This document shows, one piece after another, positions 18,269 through 26,953 of a stretch of DNA of 64,000 nucleotides. Under the pieces are notes generated by a model. The model saw nothing but the letters and a program-made list of their open reading frames with translations. It had not been told where the DNA came from and ran no database searches. Origin of the DNA: Clostridia bacterium (lineage in GTDB: Bacteria; Bacillota; Clostridia; Lachnospirales; Lachnospiraceae); assembly GCA_009929615.1 (NCBI GenBank), contig SAAB01000002.1, positions 1 through 64,000 on the forward strand, read 5' to 3'. The number at the start of each line of letters is the position of its first letter. Within the stretch, counting starts at the first letter, position 1. Made by a program: the position numbers and the translations under genes.

Positions 18269-18945
18269 TGGTTCGAAATATTGTAAAGCAAAATCGACTT
18301 TTTAAAAATATTGATGATGAAAGTCTGGAGCGGATGATTGTATGTTCAAGAGCCGGATTAAAGAAATATAAGCGGGGGGATGCCATTTTCTTTCAGGAAG
18401 AGGAGGCACGTAAGCTATTTGTTCTTTTAAAGGGCAGAGTTGCCATCATCAAGCATTTGATTTCAGGAAGAAAGAATATTCTCTACGAAGTAGAAGAAGG
18501 TCAGGTGTTTGGGGAACATTATTTCTTTGGAGAGAATCAGATATATAAGTATGGAGCCCAGGCGGTTACAGATATTGAGATTATGGAGATTCCATGGGAA
18601 TTCTTCTATTGCTTTTGCAATGAAGCCTGTGACCATCACCGGCAGCTGGTACAGAATATGCTTGAAATTCTTTCGATGAAAGAATGGCTTACTATAAAAA
18701 AGCTGAACATCGTCAGTTCTTCTTCGTTGAAAGAGCGAATATCCACATGGCTTATGGATGAAGCGGATGAAAGAAATATAGTAGCTTTAAGAATGAACAG
18801 GGAAGAACTTGCAGATTATCTGGGGGTTGCCAGACCATCGCTGTCCAGAGCACTCATGAAGATGCAGGATGAGGGAATGATTAAAGTTGATAAGGACAAA
18901 ATACATATTTTGAATCGAGAAAAAATAGAAAATTTCTGTAATTAA
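18268..18945 (+). CDS. Crp/Fnr-family transcriptional regulator
   Basis: A 225-aa protein with an N-terminal cyclic-nucleotide-binding fold (residues 12-125, including GQVFGEHYFF) and a C-terminal winged helix (NREELADYLGVARPSLSRALMKM, about 175-197). The phosphate-binding Arg-Ser of cAMP-responsive CRP is not evident, so cAMP is unlikely to be the signal. Cysteines at 26, 115, 117 and 121 (FYCFCNEACDHH) could bind a redox cofactor, as in Fnr or YeiL-like members; this is inference. It is the last gene of the operon and lies upstream of the oxygen-linked acyl-CoA dehydrogenase fusion and flavodiiron genes, which would be sensible targets. Confidence 0.88.
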   Translation: MVRNIVKQNRLFKNIDDESLERMIVCSRAGLKKYKRGDAIFFQEEEARKLFVLLKGRVAIIKHLISGRKNILYEVEEGQVFGEHYFFGENQIYKYGAQAVTDIEIMEIPWEFFYCFCNEACDHHRQLVQNMLEILSMKEWLTIKKLNIVSSSSLKERISTWLMDEADERNIVALRMNREELADYLGVARPSLSRALMKMQDEGMIKVDKDKIHILNREKIENFCN

Positions 18946-18988
18946 TCTCAAGTGCGTAACTTCGGTTACATACTTGAGATTTTTTTAT
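18944..18988 (+). terminator. Intrinsic terminator of the cyclase-kinase-Crp operon
   Basis: AATCTCAAGT pairs with ACTTGAGATT and an inner GTAAC/GTTAC stem is closed by a C-TTCG-G tetraloop, followed by a seven-T run. The ascending arm begins within the stop codon of the Crp-like gene. A TATAAT at 18991-18996 just after it may start the next transcript. Confidence 0.9.
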
Positions 18989-19069
18989 TGTATAATTAAC
19001 ATATAAATAGTAATCGAATCTATTATCATTTTGTTCAATATGTGACAAATGATGGAAGGAGGCAAAATA

Positions 19070-20992
19070 ATGTATTTTAAAACAACGCAGGAACATGAGG
19101 ATTTAAGAGCTCAGATTCGTGAATGGGCAGAACGGGAGATTAAGCCAATCGCATTTATGCTTGATCAGGGAAATAAATTTCCTTCAGAACAGATAAAAGA
19201 TTTTGGGAAAAGGGGATTTCTTGGATTACCTTATCCAAAAGAATACGGTGGAATGGGAAAAGATATTTTGAGTTATGCCCTTGGTGTTGAGGAATTATCA
19301 AGAGTTGATGGGGGAACAGGTGTTATTTTATCAGCCCATGTTTCTCTGGGAGCATATCCGATTTATGCTTATGGTACCGAAGAACAGAAGCAGAAGTATC
19401 TGGTGCCTCTGGCAAAGGGTGAAAAGCTTGGTGCTTTTGGTCTGACAGAACCCAATGCAGGTTCAGATGCCGGTGGTACAGAAACAACTGCAGAACTTGC
19501 AGGGGACCATTACATTTTAAATGGTGAAAAAATCTTTATTACCAATGGTGGGGAAGCTGAAATATATATCATTTTTGCTGTAACAACACCGGATATAGGA
19601 ACCAGAGGTATTAGTGCTTTTATCGTTGAAAAGGATTGGAAAGGATTCACTTTTGGTGATCATTATGACAAGATGGGCATTCGTTCTTCAGCAACAGCTC
19701 AGTTATTATTTAATAATGTCAAAGTGCCAAAAGAAAATCTTTTGGGTAAAGAAGGGGATGGCTTTAAGATTGCCATGTCAACTCTGGATGGTGGACGTAT
19801 TGGTATTGCGGCACAGGCCCTTGGTATTGCTCAGGGAGCCTATGAAGCAGCTGTTGAATATGCCAAAGAGAGAGAACAGTTTAATGCACCGATTGCACAG
19901 CTTCAGGCAATTCAGTTTAAAATTGCTGAAATGGCGACAAAGCTTCGTGCAGCACGTTTTCTGATATATAGTGCTGCAGAACTTAAAGAACATCATGAGC
20001 CTTATGGCATGGAATCGGCCATGGCTAAAAAATATGCTTCGGATGTCTGCCTTGAAATTGTTAATGATGCTCTTCAGGTATTTGGCGGCAATGGCTATTT
20101 AAAAGGAATGGAAGTAGAACGGGCATATCGGGATGCTAAAATTTGTACGATTTATGAAGGAACAAATGAAATTCAGAATGTTGTTATTGCGGCTCATATT
20201 CTTGGAAAAGCAGCTAAAGTTACAAATACTCCCGTGAAGAGTAAAAAGAGTGCAGTTACAGGCACCAGAAAGAAAATGATTTTTGCAGAAGGCAGTTCTG
20301 AAGAAAAAGTAAAGGCTTTAGCCGATGCTCTCAAAGGTGATGGACACGATTTTGCGGTTGGAATTGATATTGATACACCGATTACCCAGGCTGAACGTGT
20401 TGTCAGTGCAGGAAAAGGAATCGGAAGCAAAGAAAATATGAAGCTTGTCCGCGAACTTGCGGCAGCGGCCGGAGCAGCACTTGGCTCTTCGAGACCGGTA
20501 GCAGAAGAACTTCAATATGTTCCTATGGACCGATATGTAGGTATGAGTGGGCAGAAATTTACCGGAAACCTTTATATTGCCTGTGGCATTTCCGGTGCTA
20601 TTCAGCATCTCAAAGGAATTAAAGATGCAGCAACGATTGTCGCTATAAATACAAATGCAAATGCACCGATTTTCAAAAATGCGGATTATGGTATCGTGGG
20701 AGATATTAAAGAAATCCTCCCATTACTGACAAAAGAATTGGATACAGGAAGTCCTAAGTTACCGGCGTCTCCTATGGTTAAAATGAAAAAAGCTGTAATT
20801 GATGAACCGACACCGGCACCGGTTGGCAGATATGTGTGCCCGGGATGTGGATATGAATATATTCCTGAAAATGGTGATGAAGAGGCGGGAATTGCACCTG
20901 GAACAAAATTCAAAGATTTACCAGATGATTGGACATGTCCATTGTGTGGTGAAGAAAAGGCAAATTTCATCCTTGCATCAAGCGAGGCATAG
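19070..20992 (+). CDS. Acyl-CoA dehydrogenase / EtfA FAD domain / rubredoxin fusion
   Basis: The ATG at 19070 has AGGAGG seven bases upstream and gives 640 aa. Residues 1-380 are a complete acyl-CoA dehydrogenase of the short-chain type, with catalytic Glu363 in [10 protein letters not shown]. Residues about 400-570 resemble the C-terminal FAD-binding domain of electron-transfer flavoprotein alpha ([18 protein letters not shown]...[25 protein letters not shown]). Residues 588-636 are rubredoxin, with Cys590, 593, 623 and 626 in the usual C-x2-C-x29-C-x2-C spacing. Electrons could thus run from acyl-CoA to dehydrogenase FAD, ETF-like FAD and the rubredoxin iron within one chain. The flavodiiron gene next door is the likely acceptor. 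The acyl chain length is not determined; butyryl-CoA is plausible in this lineage. Confidence 0.92.
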   Translation: MYFKTTQEHEDLRAQIREWAEREIKPIAFMLDQGNKFPSEQIKDFGKRGFLGLPYPKEYGGMGKDILSYALGVEELSRVDGGTGVILSAHVSLGAYPIYAYGTEEQKQKYLVPLAKGEKLGAFGLTEPNAGSDAGGTETTAELAGDHYILNGEKIFITNGGEAEIYIIFAVTTPDIGTRGISAFIVEKDWKGFTFGDHYDKMGIRSSATAQLLFNNVKVPKENLLGKEGDGFKIAMSTLDGGRIGIAAQALGIAQGAYEAAVEYAKEREQFNAPIAQLQAIQFKIAEMATKLRAARFLIYSAAELKEHHEPYGMESAMAKKYASDVCLEIVNDALQVFGGNGYLKGMEVERAYRDAKICTIYEGTNEIQNVVIAAHILGKAAKVTNTPVKSKKSAVTGTRKKMIFAEGSSEEKVKALADALKGDGHDFAVGIDIDTPITQAERVVSAGKGIGSKENMKLVRELAAAAGAALGSSRPVAEELQYVPMDRYVGMSGQKFTGNLYIACGISGAIQHLKGIKDAATIVAINTNANAPIFKNADYGIVGDIKEILPLLTKELDTGSPKLPASPMVKMKKAVIDEPTPAPVGRYVCPGCGYEYIPENGDEEAGIAPGTKFKDLPDDWTCPLCGEEKANFILASSEA

Positions 20993-21020
20993 AGAATAAT
21001 AGTTTAGGAGGGCGGTATAT

Positions 21021-22223
21021 ATGAGCTGCGTAAGAAATGTAACAGAAGATTTATACTGGGTAGGCGTTAATGATAACAGACTGAATCTTTTTGAAAATAT
21101 TCACCCAATCCCAAGAGGTGTTTCCTATAATTCCTATCTTTTGATGGATGAAAAGAAAGTATTATTTGATACAGTTGACTGGTCGGGATGTAGAGAATTT
21201 CTTAAAAATGTTGAAGAAGTGCTGGATGGAGAAGATTTGGATTATCTGGTTGTCAATCATATGGAACCGGATCATGCGGCATCAATGGAAGAAGTGCTTA
21301 TGCGTTATCCAAAGTGCAAGGTTATCAGCAATGAAAAGGCATTTATGTTCATGCACCAGTTTGGTTTTAATGTTGAAGGGCGTAAAGAAGAAGTCAAAGA
21401 AGGAGACGTTAAATCCTTTGGAAAGCATACAGTGACCTTTATAAAGGCTCCGATGGTTCACTGGCCGGAGGCAATGATTACTTTTGATACAACCAATGGT
21501 GTCCTTTTTACAGCAGACGCCTTTGGCTCCTTTGGAGCATTGAACGGAAGACTTTTCGATGATGAAGTTAATTTTGACAGAGACTGGATTGATGATGCCC
21601 GAAGATATTTCTGTAATATTGTGGGGAAATATGGTCCTTTTGTGCAGACGCTTCTTAAAAAAGCATCAACGGTTCCTATAAAGATGTTCTGTCCCCTTCA
21701 TGGTCCGGTATGGCGTAGTGATTTAGGATACTATATTGATAAACATGATAAGTGGAGTAAGTATGAACCGGAAGAGAAAGGTGTGCTGATTGTCTATGCT
21801 TCCATGTATGGAAATACAGAGGCGGCCGCACAGACACTGGCATCCCGGTTATGTGATAAGGGAATGACAAATGTTGCGGTCTATGATGTATCAAAGACCC
21901 ATGTGTCCTACTTAGTGTCCGAAGCGTTTAAGTACAGCCATATTGTCCTTGCCTCAGTAACCTATAACTTAAATATTTATCCTGTGATGTATGATTTCCT
22001 TCATCATCTAAAGGTTTTGAATTTTCAGAAGAGGACCTTTGGTATTATTGAAAATGGCACATGGGCTATTAAATCCGGTACTTTGATGAAAGAATTCATT
22101 GAAGAAGAATTAAAAGAATGTATGGTATTAAACAGCCAGGTGAGCGTTAATTCTGCGGCGGATGCATCAAATGTTCCGGAATTTGAAGCTCTGGCAGATT
22201 CTCTGATTCGTTCAATGAAATAA
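21021..22223 (+). CDS. Flavodiiron protein (A-type flavoprotein), rubredoxin:oxygen oxidoreductase
   Basis: A 400-aa protein with an N-terminal metallo-beta-lactamase-like diiron domain and a C-terminal flavodoxin domain from about residue 253 (VLIVYASMYGNTEAAAQ). The diiron ligands are all visible: His80, Glu82, Asp84 and His85 (HMEPDH), His147 (VHWPE), Asp166 (TADAFG) and His227 (LHGPV). Such proteins reduce oxygen to water, or nitric oxide to nitrous oxide, with electrons from rubredoxin. It follows the rubredoxin-bearing dehydrogenase by 28 bases and is surely co-transcribed, so that fusion is its probable donor. The 3' end overlaps the convergent pseudouridine synthase gene by 77 bases. 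Confidence 0.93.
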   Translation: MSCVRNVTEDLYWVGVNDNRLNLFENIHPIPRGVSYNSYLLMDEKKVLFDTVDWSGCREFLKNVEEVLDGEDLDYLVVNHMEPDHAASMEEVLMRYPKCKVISNEKAFMFMHQFGFNVEGRKEEVKEGDVKSFGKHTVTFIKAPMVHWPEAMITFDTTNGVLFTADAFGSFGALNGRLFDDEVNFDRDWIDDARRYFCNIVGKYGPFVQTLLKKASTVPIKMFCPLHGPVWRSDLGYYIDKHDKWSKYEPEEKGVLIVYASMYGNTEAAAQTLASRLCDKGMTNVAVYDVSKTHVSYLVSEAFKYSHIVLASVTYNLNIYPVMYDFLHHLKVLNFQKRTFGIIENGTWAIKSGTLMKEFIEEELKECMVLNSQVSVNSAADASNVPEFEALADSLIRSMK

Positions 22224-23100
22224 TCGAAGACATATCTTCAGGTAAAGGTGCCGTAAACGTCATTTTTTCTCCAGTCATTGGATGATTTAAAGACATTCGG
22301 TAAGAATGAAGAGCCTGACGTTTTATAAGATGCATATCGGGATTATAAAGGTAATCACCGATAAGTGGATATCCAAGATATTTCATATGAATACGTATTT
22401 GATGGGTACGGCCCGTTTCCAAATGAAGGGAAATGAGGCTGTGCCCATTTTTATATGCCAGAAGACGATAATGGGTAATGGCTTTTTCTCCTTCTGTAAA
22501 ATCTATAAATCGTTCAATGATAGAGCCGGGTTTTCTGGATAAAGGCGCATCAATAGTTCCTTTATCAGGTGAAACCTGCCCATGAACAATGGCAAGGTAT
22601 TCCCGTTCGATTAAGTGGCTGGATGCCATATCAAACATAATAGAAGCGCTTACCAGATGTTTTGAAATAATAGTCAAACCGGAGGTGTCACGGTCCAGGC
22701 GGTTCGTACAACGGAAAATAAAATCTTTATGCTGTTCTTTGAAATACCAGGCGAGAGCGTTTGCCAAAGAATTATCCCGGTTATTCATAGAGGGATGGGT
22801 TGGCATCCCCGCTGGTTTATTAACAACAATAATGTCTTCATCTTCGTAAATGATATCCAAAGGAAGATAGACAGGCTGAATATTTTCTGAAACAGTGTTT
22901 TCTTGTATATGGACCGTTAGCAAATCTCCGGTATAAAGCCGTTGATTCATATATTGAAAAATACCATTGACCCGGATACTTTCCGGCATTTTTTTGATTA
23001 GAACCAGATTCTGTCGGGAATAACCGAGGTGACGCAGATAATGTTCGATTTTCATGGTGTTTTCTTCAGCCTTAATTCTGTATGATAGGATTCTTTCCAC
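22147..23100 (-). CDS. RluD/RluA-family pseudouridine synthase
   Basis: A 317-aa protein starting at a GTG with AGGAGG six bases before. An N-terminal S4-like RNA-binding segment (residues 18-65) is followed by the catalytic domain, with IIVVNKPAGMPTHPS and the catalytic Asp in NRLDRDTSGL. The usual His of HRLD is Asn, a substitution I believe is common in Firmicute paralogues. GRTHQIRIHMKYLGYPLIGD is also present. It isomerises uridines in ribosomal RNA or tRNA; the exact site cannot be read from sequence. The last 25 or so codons lie antisense to the end of the flavodiiron gene and look poorly conserved, so the overlap is probably a stop-codon drift. Confidence 0.9.
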   Translation of the reverse strand: MERILSYRIKAEENTMKIEHYLRHLGYSRQNLVLIKKMPESIRVNGIFQYMNQRLYTGDLLTVHIQENTVSENIQPVYLPLDIIYEDEDIIVVNKPAGMPTHPSMNNRDNSLANALAWYFKEQHKDFIFRCTNRLDRDTSGLTIISKHLVSASIMFDMASSHLIEREYLAIVHGQVSPDKGTIDAPLSRKPGSIIERFIDFTEGEKAITHYRLLAYKNGHSLISLHLETGRTHQIRIHMKYLGYPLIGDYLYNPDMHLIKRQALHSYRMSLNHPMTGEKMTFTAPLPEDMSSIISLNESENLPELQIPEHLMHPPQN

Positions 23101-23186
23101 GGTATTCCTCCTTTTATATGATTATGTTTCATGGTATCACAAAAAAAATCTTTATGCTATAATAGAGCGGAAAAAGGAGGCAGAAA

Positions 23187-24863
23187 ATGAAATCTTCTCA
23201 GGATTTAAAAACATTATTAGAGCGAATTGAACGTAAAGGTTATCCTGCCTATAAAGATATTAAAGGTATTTATCAGTTTAAGGACTTTGTATTGTCTATT
23301 GATTATGTGCAGGGAGACCCCTATGCATCGCCCTCAAAGGTAAGTATTCATGTGGAAGGCGGGATATCCGGCTTTTCGAAAAAGCTATATAAAAATAAAG
23401 AACGAAGAATAGCACTTCAGGATACAATTTTAAGAAAATTTGGGAAAGAAGCAGATAAAACAGCTTTTAAGGCAAAAGGCTCAGGAAAAAGCGGCTTAAT
23501 AGCTGTAAGCACCTGTGGACAGGAGATATTAGAGCGAAGCAGCTGTAGGATTCAGCCAGAGACAGGCAATATTCTCTTGCAGGTAGAAGTAGGACTGCCA
23601 GCCAATGGACGAAGCATTAACAGCCGTGAGGCACTAAAAATATTTTTTGATTTCATTCCGGAATGTGTAAGATACAGCCTGTATGCCGGAGCTTTTGAGA
23701 GCAGGTTACTAGAGGATGGGGCAGCACTGGCAGATGACCAGGCCTATATTCGAAAAATGCTGCCGGAAATGGGCTTGTGCGCCTTTGTAGCCAATGGGGC
23801 AGTTTTACCAAGAGAATCCGGAATTTCACAAAAACCAATGAAAGACGGGATTCCTTTCACATCGCCGGCATCTTTTGAGATTGAGATGAATCTTCCTTAC
23901 AGGGGCAGGATAAAAGGCATGGGAATTCCAAAGGGAATTACGCTGATTGTCGGTGGCGGTTATCATGGAAAGTCCACACTCTTAGAAGCTTTAGAACGGG
24001 GCGTGTATAACCATATTAAAGGTGATGGACGAGAGTATGTTCTCACAGATTCTTCTGCAATGAAGATTCGGGCAGAGGATGGAAGAAGTATTAAAGCTGT
24101 TGATATTTCAATGTTTATTCAAGGCCTTCCCAACGGAAAAGATACAAAGAAGTTTTATACAGAGAATGCCAGCGGGAGTACATCCCAGGCGGCCAATGTT
24201 ATTGAGGCAATCGAAGCCGAAAGTAAAGTACTTCTCATTGATGAAGATACCAGTGCAACAAACTTCATGATTCGGGATGCATTGATGCAGCAGGTTGTCA
24301 GCAGAGAATTTGAGCCGATTGTACCTTATATTGACAGGATTCGACAGCTATATGAAATGTATGGTATTTCATCAATTATTGTGGCAGGAAGTTCGGGTTC
24401 CTATTTTCATAAAGCAGACCATATTATTCAAATGAAACAATATGCACCGATAGATATTACAGATTTTGCCAAAGAGAAAGCTGCCGCCTACCCGATGACA
24501 AGTGAAAATGTGTCCGAATGGGAATGCCCGGATTTTGAGAGAAGGCCTTTGGGCCGGGGAAATTCCGGTGAGAGGCGTACAAAGATAAAGGCTTATGACC
24601 GAGACGGCATACAGATAAACAGAGAAACCATAGATGTGCGTTATGTGGAACAGCTTGTGGACAGAGAACAGCTGACGGCTCTTGGAATGATAGTTGATTA
24701 TGCTCAGCTTCATTTAATGGATGGAAAAGAAAGTCTTATACAGATTGTTGATAAACTCGTTGATGTTTTCAGTCAAAAAGGGCTGGGAACCGCTGGAAAG
24801 GCAATGCCCAGAAAGCAGGAAATATTTGCCGTTTTAAACAGATACCGCAGCCTTAAATTATAG
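23187..24863 (+). CDS. Predicted ATPase of the ABC class (ABC_ATPase, COG3044 type)
   Basis: A 558-aa soluble protein with AGGAGG before the ATG. The central P-loop is GGGYHGKSTLLEALERGVYNHIKGDGRE at about residue 253, followed by a signature-like SGSTSQAANVIEAIE and a Walker B LLIDEDTSATNFMIRD. These are the hallmarks of the stand-alone ABC-class ATPase family, which has no transmembrane partner; its cellular role is not known to me. The N-terminal 230 residues belong to the same family domain. It stands alone between the divergent pseudouridine synthase and a bidirectional terminator. Confidence 0.88.
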   Translation: MKSSQDLKTLLERIERKGYPAYKDIKGIYQFKDFVLSIDYVQGDPYASPSKVSIHVEGGISGFSKKLYKNKERRIALQDTILRKFGKEADKTAFKAKGSGKSGLIAVSTCGQEILERSSCRIQPETGNILLQVEVGLPANGRSINSREALKIFFDFIPECVRYSLYAGAFESRLLEDGAALADDQAYIRKMLPEMGLCAFVANGAVLPRESGISQKPMKDGIPFTSPASFEIEMNLPYRGRIKGMGIPKGITLIVGGGYHGKSTLLEALERGVYNHIKGDGREYVLTDSSAMKIRAEDGRSIKAVDISMFIQGLPNGKDTKKFYTENASGSTSQAANVIEAIEAESKVLLIDEDTSATNFMIRDALMQQVVSREFEPIVPYIDRIRQLYEMYGISSIIVAGSSGSYFHKADHIIQMKQYAPIDITDFAKEKAAAYPMTSENVSEWECPDFERRPLGRGNSGERRTKIKAYDRDGIQINRETIDVRYVEQLVDREQLTALGMIVDYAQLHLMDGKESLIQIVDKLVDVFSQKGLGTAGKAMPRKQEIFAVLNRYRSLKL

Positions 24864-24864
24864 T

Positions 24865-24903
24865 AAAAAGTCAGTATCCTTTTGGGGTACTGACTTTTTT
24901 TAA
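24865..24903. terminator. Bidirectional intrinsic terminator
   Basis: AAAAAGTCAGTA pairs with TACTGACTTTTT around a short loop with an additional CC/GG pair. It has T-runs in both directions, ending the ABC-class ATPase gene and the convergent ABC-F gene. Confidence 0.88.
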
Positions 24904-24906
24904 ACG

Positions 24907-26460
24907 TTATACGATTTTTGTAGACCATTCCTGACAATCCCATACCTGTGTAACCACATCCTGATAAAATTCAGGTTCATGACAGATGAGAAGAATGCTG
25001 CCTTTATATTCTTTTAGGGCACGTTTTAGTTCGTCCTTAGCATCAACGTCCAAATGATTCGTCGGCTCGTCCAAAAGGAGAATATTGGTTTCTGAATTGA
25101 TGATTTTACAAAGACGGACCTTGGCTTGTTCACCACCGCTTAAAACCCGGACTTGACTTTCGATATGTTTTGTTGTCAGACCACATTTAGCAAGGGCAGA
25201 ACGCACTTCGTATTGAGTATAGGACGGAAATTCCTTCCAGATTTCTTCAATACAGGTTGTACGGTTATCCTTTTCACCTTCCTGTTCAAAATAACCTATG
25301 TACTGGTAATCACCACGGGTGACTGTGCCGGAGTAAGCAGGAATCAATCCAAGAATACTTTTTAGAAGCGTTGTTTTTCCGATACCGTTGGCTCCGGTCA
25401 AAGCAATCTTTTCACCGCGTTCCATACGGAGATTTAAGGAACGGGAGAGGGGTTCGTCATAACCAATAACTAAATCATTCGTTTCGAAAATGACTTTACC
25501 GGATGTGCGGGCTGTTTTAAAGTTGAATTCCGGCTTTGGTTTTTCACGGGCCAATTCAATCACATCCATATTATCCAGTTTCTTCTGGCGGGACATAGCC
25601 ATATTTCTTGTAGACACACGGGCTTTATTTCGTGCTACAAAATCCTTCAAAGCGCCGATTTCCTGCTGCTGGCGGTTATAAGCGGCCTCCAGCTGGGATT
25701 TTCTCATAGCGTATACTTCCTGGAATTTATCATAATCCCCCGGGTAACGGTCAAGATTCTGATTTTCCATATGGTAAATCAGGTTAATAACGCTATTCAA
25801 AAATGGAATATCATGAGAAATCAAAATAAATGCATTCTCATAATCATTTAAGTAGCGTTTCAGCCATTCAATGTGCTGTTCATCTAAATAGTTGGTCGGC
25901 TCATCGAGCAGAAGAATATCCGGTTTTTCTAAAAGAAGCTTTCCAAGAAGAACCTTGGTACGCTGCCCACCGGATAATTCAGTAACATCTTTATCCAGAC
26001 CGATCTCTGTGAGACCAAGGGCACGGCCGATTTCTTCAACTTTCACATCAATCTGATAGAAATCATGCTGTTCCAGCAAATCCTGCATAGTGCCGGTTTC
26101 TTCGAGAAGTTTTTCCATTTCTTCAGGTGAGGCTTCCCCCATCTGTTCAAACATGTGGTTCATTTCTTCTTCCATCTCAAAAAGAAATTTGAAAGCGGAT
26201 TGAAGAACGTCGCGGATAGTCATGCCTTTTTCCAACACAGCATGCTGGTCCAGATAGCCAACACGGACATTTTTGGCCCATTCCACAGTACCTTCATCGG
26301 GCATCAGTGTACCTGTAATAATATTCATAAAGGTTGATTTTCCTTCACCATTAGCGCCAACAAGGCCTATATGTTCGCCTTTTAAGAGGCGGAAAGAAAC
26401 ATTATTGAAAATAGCACGGTCACCAAAACCGTGACTTAAATTTTTGACATTAAGAATCAT
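24907..26460 (-). CDS. ABC-F family ATPase
   Basis: A 517-aa protein with two nucleotide-binding domains and no membrane helices. Domain 1 has GANGEGKST, LSGGQRTKVLLGKLLLEKPDIL and LDEPTNYLD. After a linker rich in charged helices (about 245-310), domain 2 has GANGIGKTT, LSGGEQAKVRL and LDEPTNHLD. ABC-F proteins act on the ribosome, either as translation factors (EttA, YbiT, Uup) or as antibiotic-resistance factors that protect the peptidyl-transferase centre. Sequence style and the absence of a resistance context favour a YbiT/YkpA-like housekeeping member, but this is not settled. AGGAG precedes the ATG. It is divergent from the ArsC/Spx-like gene. Confidence 0.9.
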   Translation of the reverse strand: MILNVKNLSHGFGDRAIFNNVSFRLLKGEHIGLVGANGEGKSTFMNIITGTLMPDEGTVEWAKNVRVGYLDQHAVLEKGMTIRDVLQSAFKFLFEMEEEMNHMFEQMGEASPEEMEKLLEETGTMQDLLEQHDFYQIDVKVEEIGRALGLTEIGLDKDVTELSGGQRTKVLLGKLLLEKPDILLLDEPTNYLDEQHIEWLKRYLNDYENAFILISHDIPFLNSVINLIYHMENQNLDRYPGDYDKFQEVYAMRKSQLEAAYNRQQQEIGALKDFVARNKARVSTRNMAMSRQKKLDNMDVIELAREKPKPEFNFKTARTSGKVIFETNDLVIGYDEPLSRSLNLRMERGEKIALTGANGIGKTTLLKSILGLIPAYSGTVTRGDYQYIGYFEQEGEKDNRTTCIEEIWKEFPSYTQYEVRSALAKCGLTTKHIESQVRVLSGGEQAKVRLCKIINSETNILLLDEPTNHLDVDAKDELKRALKEYKGSILLICHEPEFYQDVVTQVWDCQEWSTKIV

Positions 26461-26516
26461 AAGCTGCTCCTTTGTATATGCAATTTCTGAATCATTATAT
26501 CTGATAAACTTAGCCT

Positions 26517-26544
26517 TTGCAAGAGGATTAATTCGCGGTATAAT
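26517..26544 (+). promoter_or_regulatory. Promoter of the ArsC/Spx-like gene
   Basis: TTGCAA (26517-26522), a 16-base spacer and TATAAT (26539-26544), starting near 26551, about 25 bases before the ATG at 26576. Confidence 0.6.
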
Positions 26545-26575
26545 ATAAAATAAGAAGAAAAATGAGGTGGAATAT

Positions 26576-26926
26576 ATGAAACGTCTTTTTATTGAATATC
26601 CAAAGTGCTTGACCTGTCAGAGAGCGAAGAAGTATCTTGAAGAGAGAAATGTTGTTTTTACAGACCGGCATATTGTTGAAGATAATCCTACGGAAGAGGA
26701 ATTGACAGAATGGATTCGTCGCAGCGGGTATCCGATAAAGAAGTTTTTTAACACCAGCGGTATGAAGTATAAGGAATTGGGATTGAAGGATAAATTAGCT
26801 GATATGAGTGAGAAAGAGCAGATTCAACTTTTAGCTACAGATGGCATGCTGGTAAAGCGACCGCTGATTATTGAGAAAGAACGTATTCTTGTGGGATTTC
26901 GTGAAAAAGAATGGATTTTTGATTAG
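26576..26926 (+). CDS. ArsC/Spx/YffB-family thioredoxin-fold protein
   Basis: I start at the ATG at 26576, five bases after GAGGTGG; the GTG at 26567 lies within that ribosome site. The 116-aa product begins MKRLFIEYPKCLTCQRAKKYLEERN with a CxxC pair at Cys11 and Cys14, followed by the family pattern of a helix, RSGYPIKKFFNTSG (arsenate reductases have RNTSG-like sequence here) and RPLIIE. It is annotated in most genomes as an arsenate-reductase-family protein, but no ars operon is present. The CxxC rather than the single-Cys ArsC motif points to a Spx/YffB-like redox protein of unknown substrate. Confidence 0.88.
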   Translation: MKRLFIEYPKCLTCQRAKKYLEERNVVFTDRHIVEDNPTEEELTEWIRRSGYPIKKFFNTSGMKYKELGLKDKLADMSEKEQIQLLATDGMLVKRPLIIEKERILVGFREKEWIFD

Positions 26927-26953
26927 AATATAGCCAAAGAGGGGGCATTACTT

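Noticed and set aside
19070..20992. Two or three genes fused by assembly error in the dehydrogenase locus
   Set aside because: The frame is continuous with natural linkers, the rubredoxin spacing is exact, and the adjacent flavodiiron gene makes functional sense of the fusion.
26576..26926. True arsenate reductase of an ars operon
   Set aside because: No arsR, arsB or acr3 nearby, and the CxxC motif fits Spx/YffB-like proteins better.
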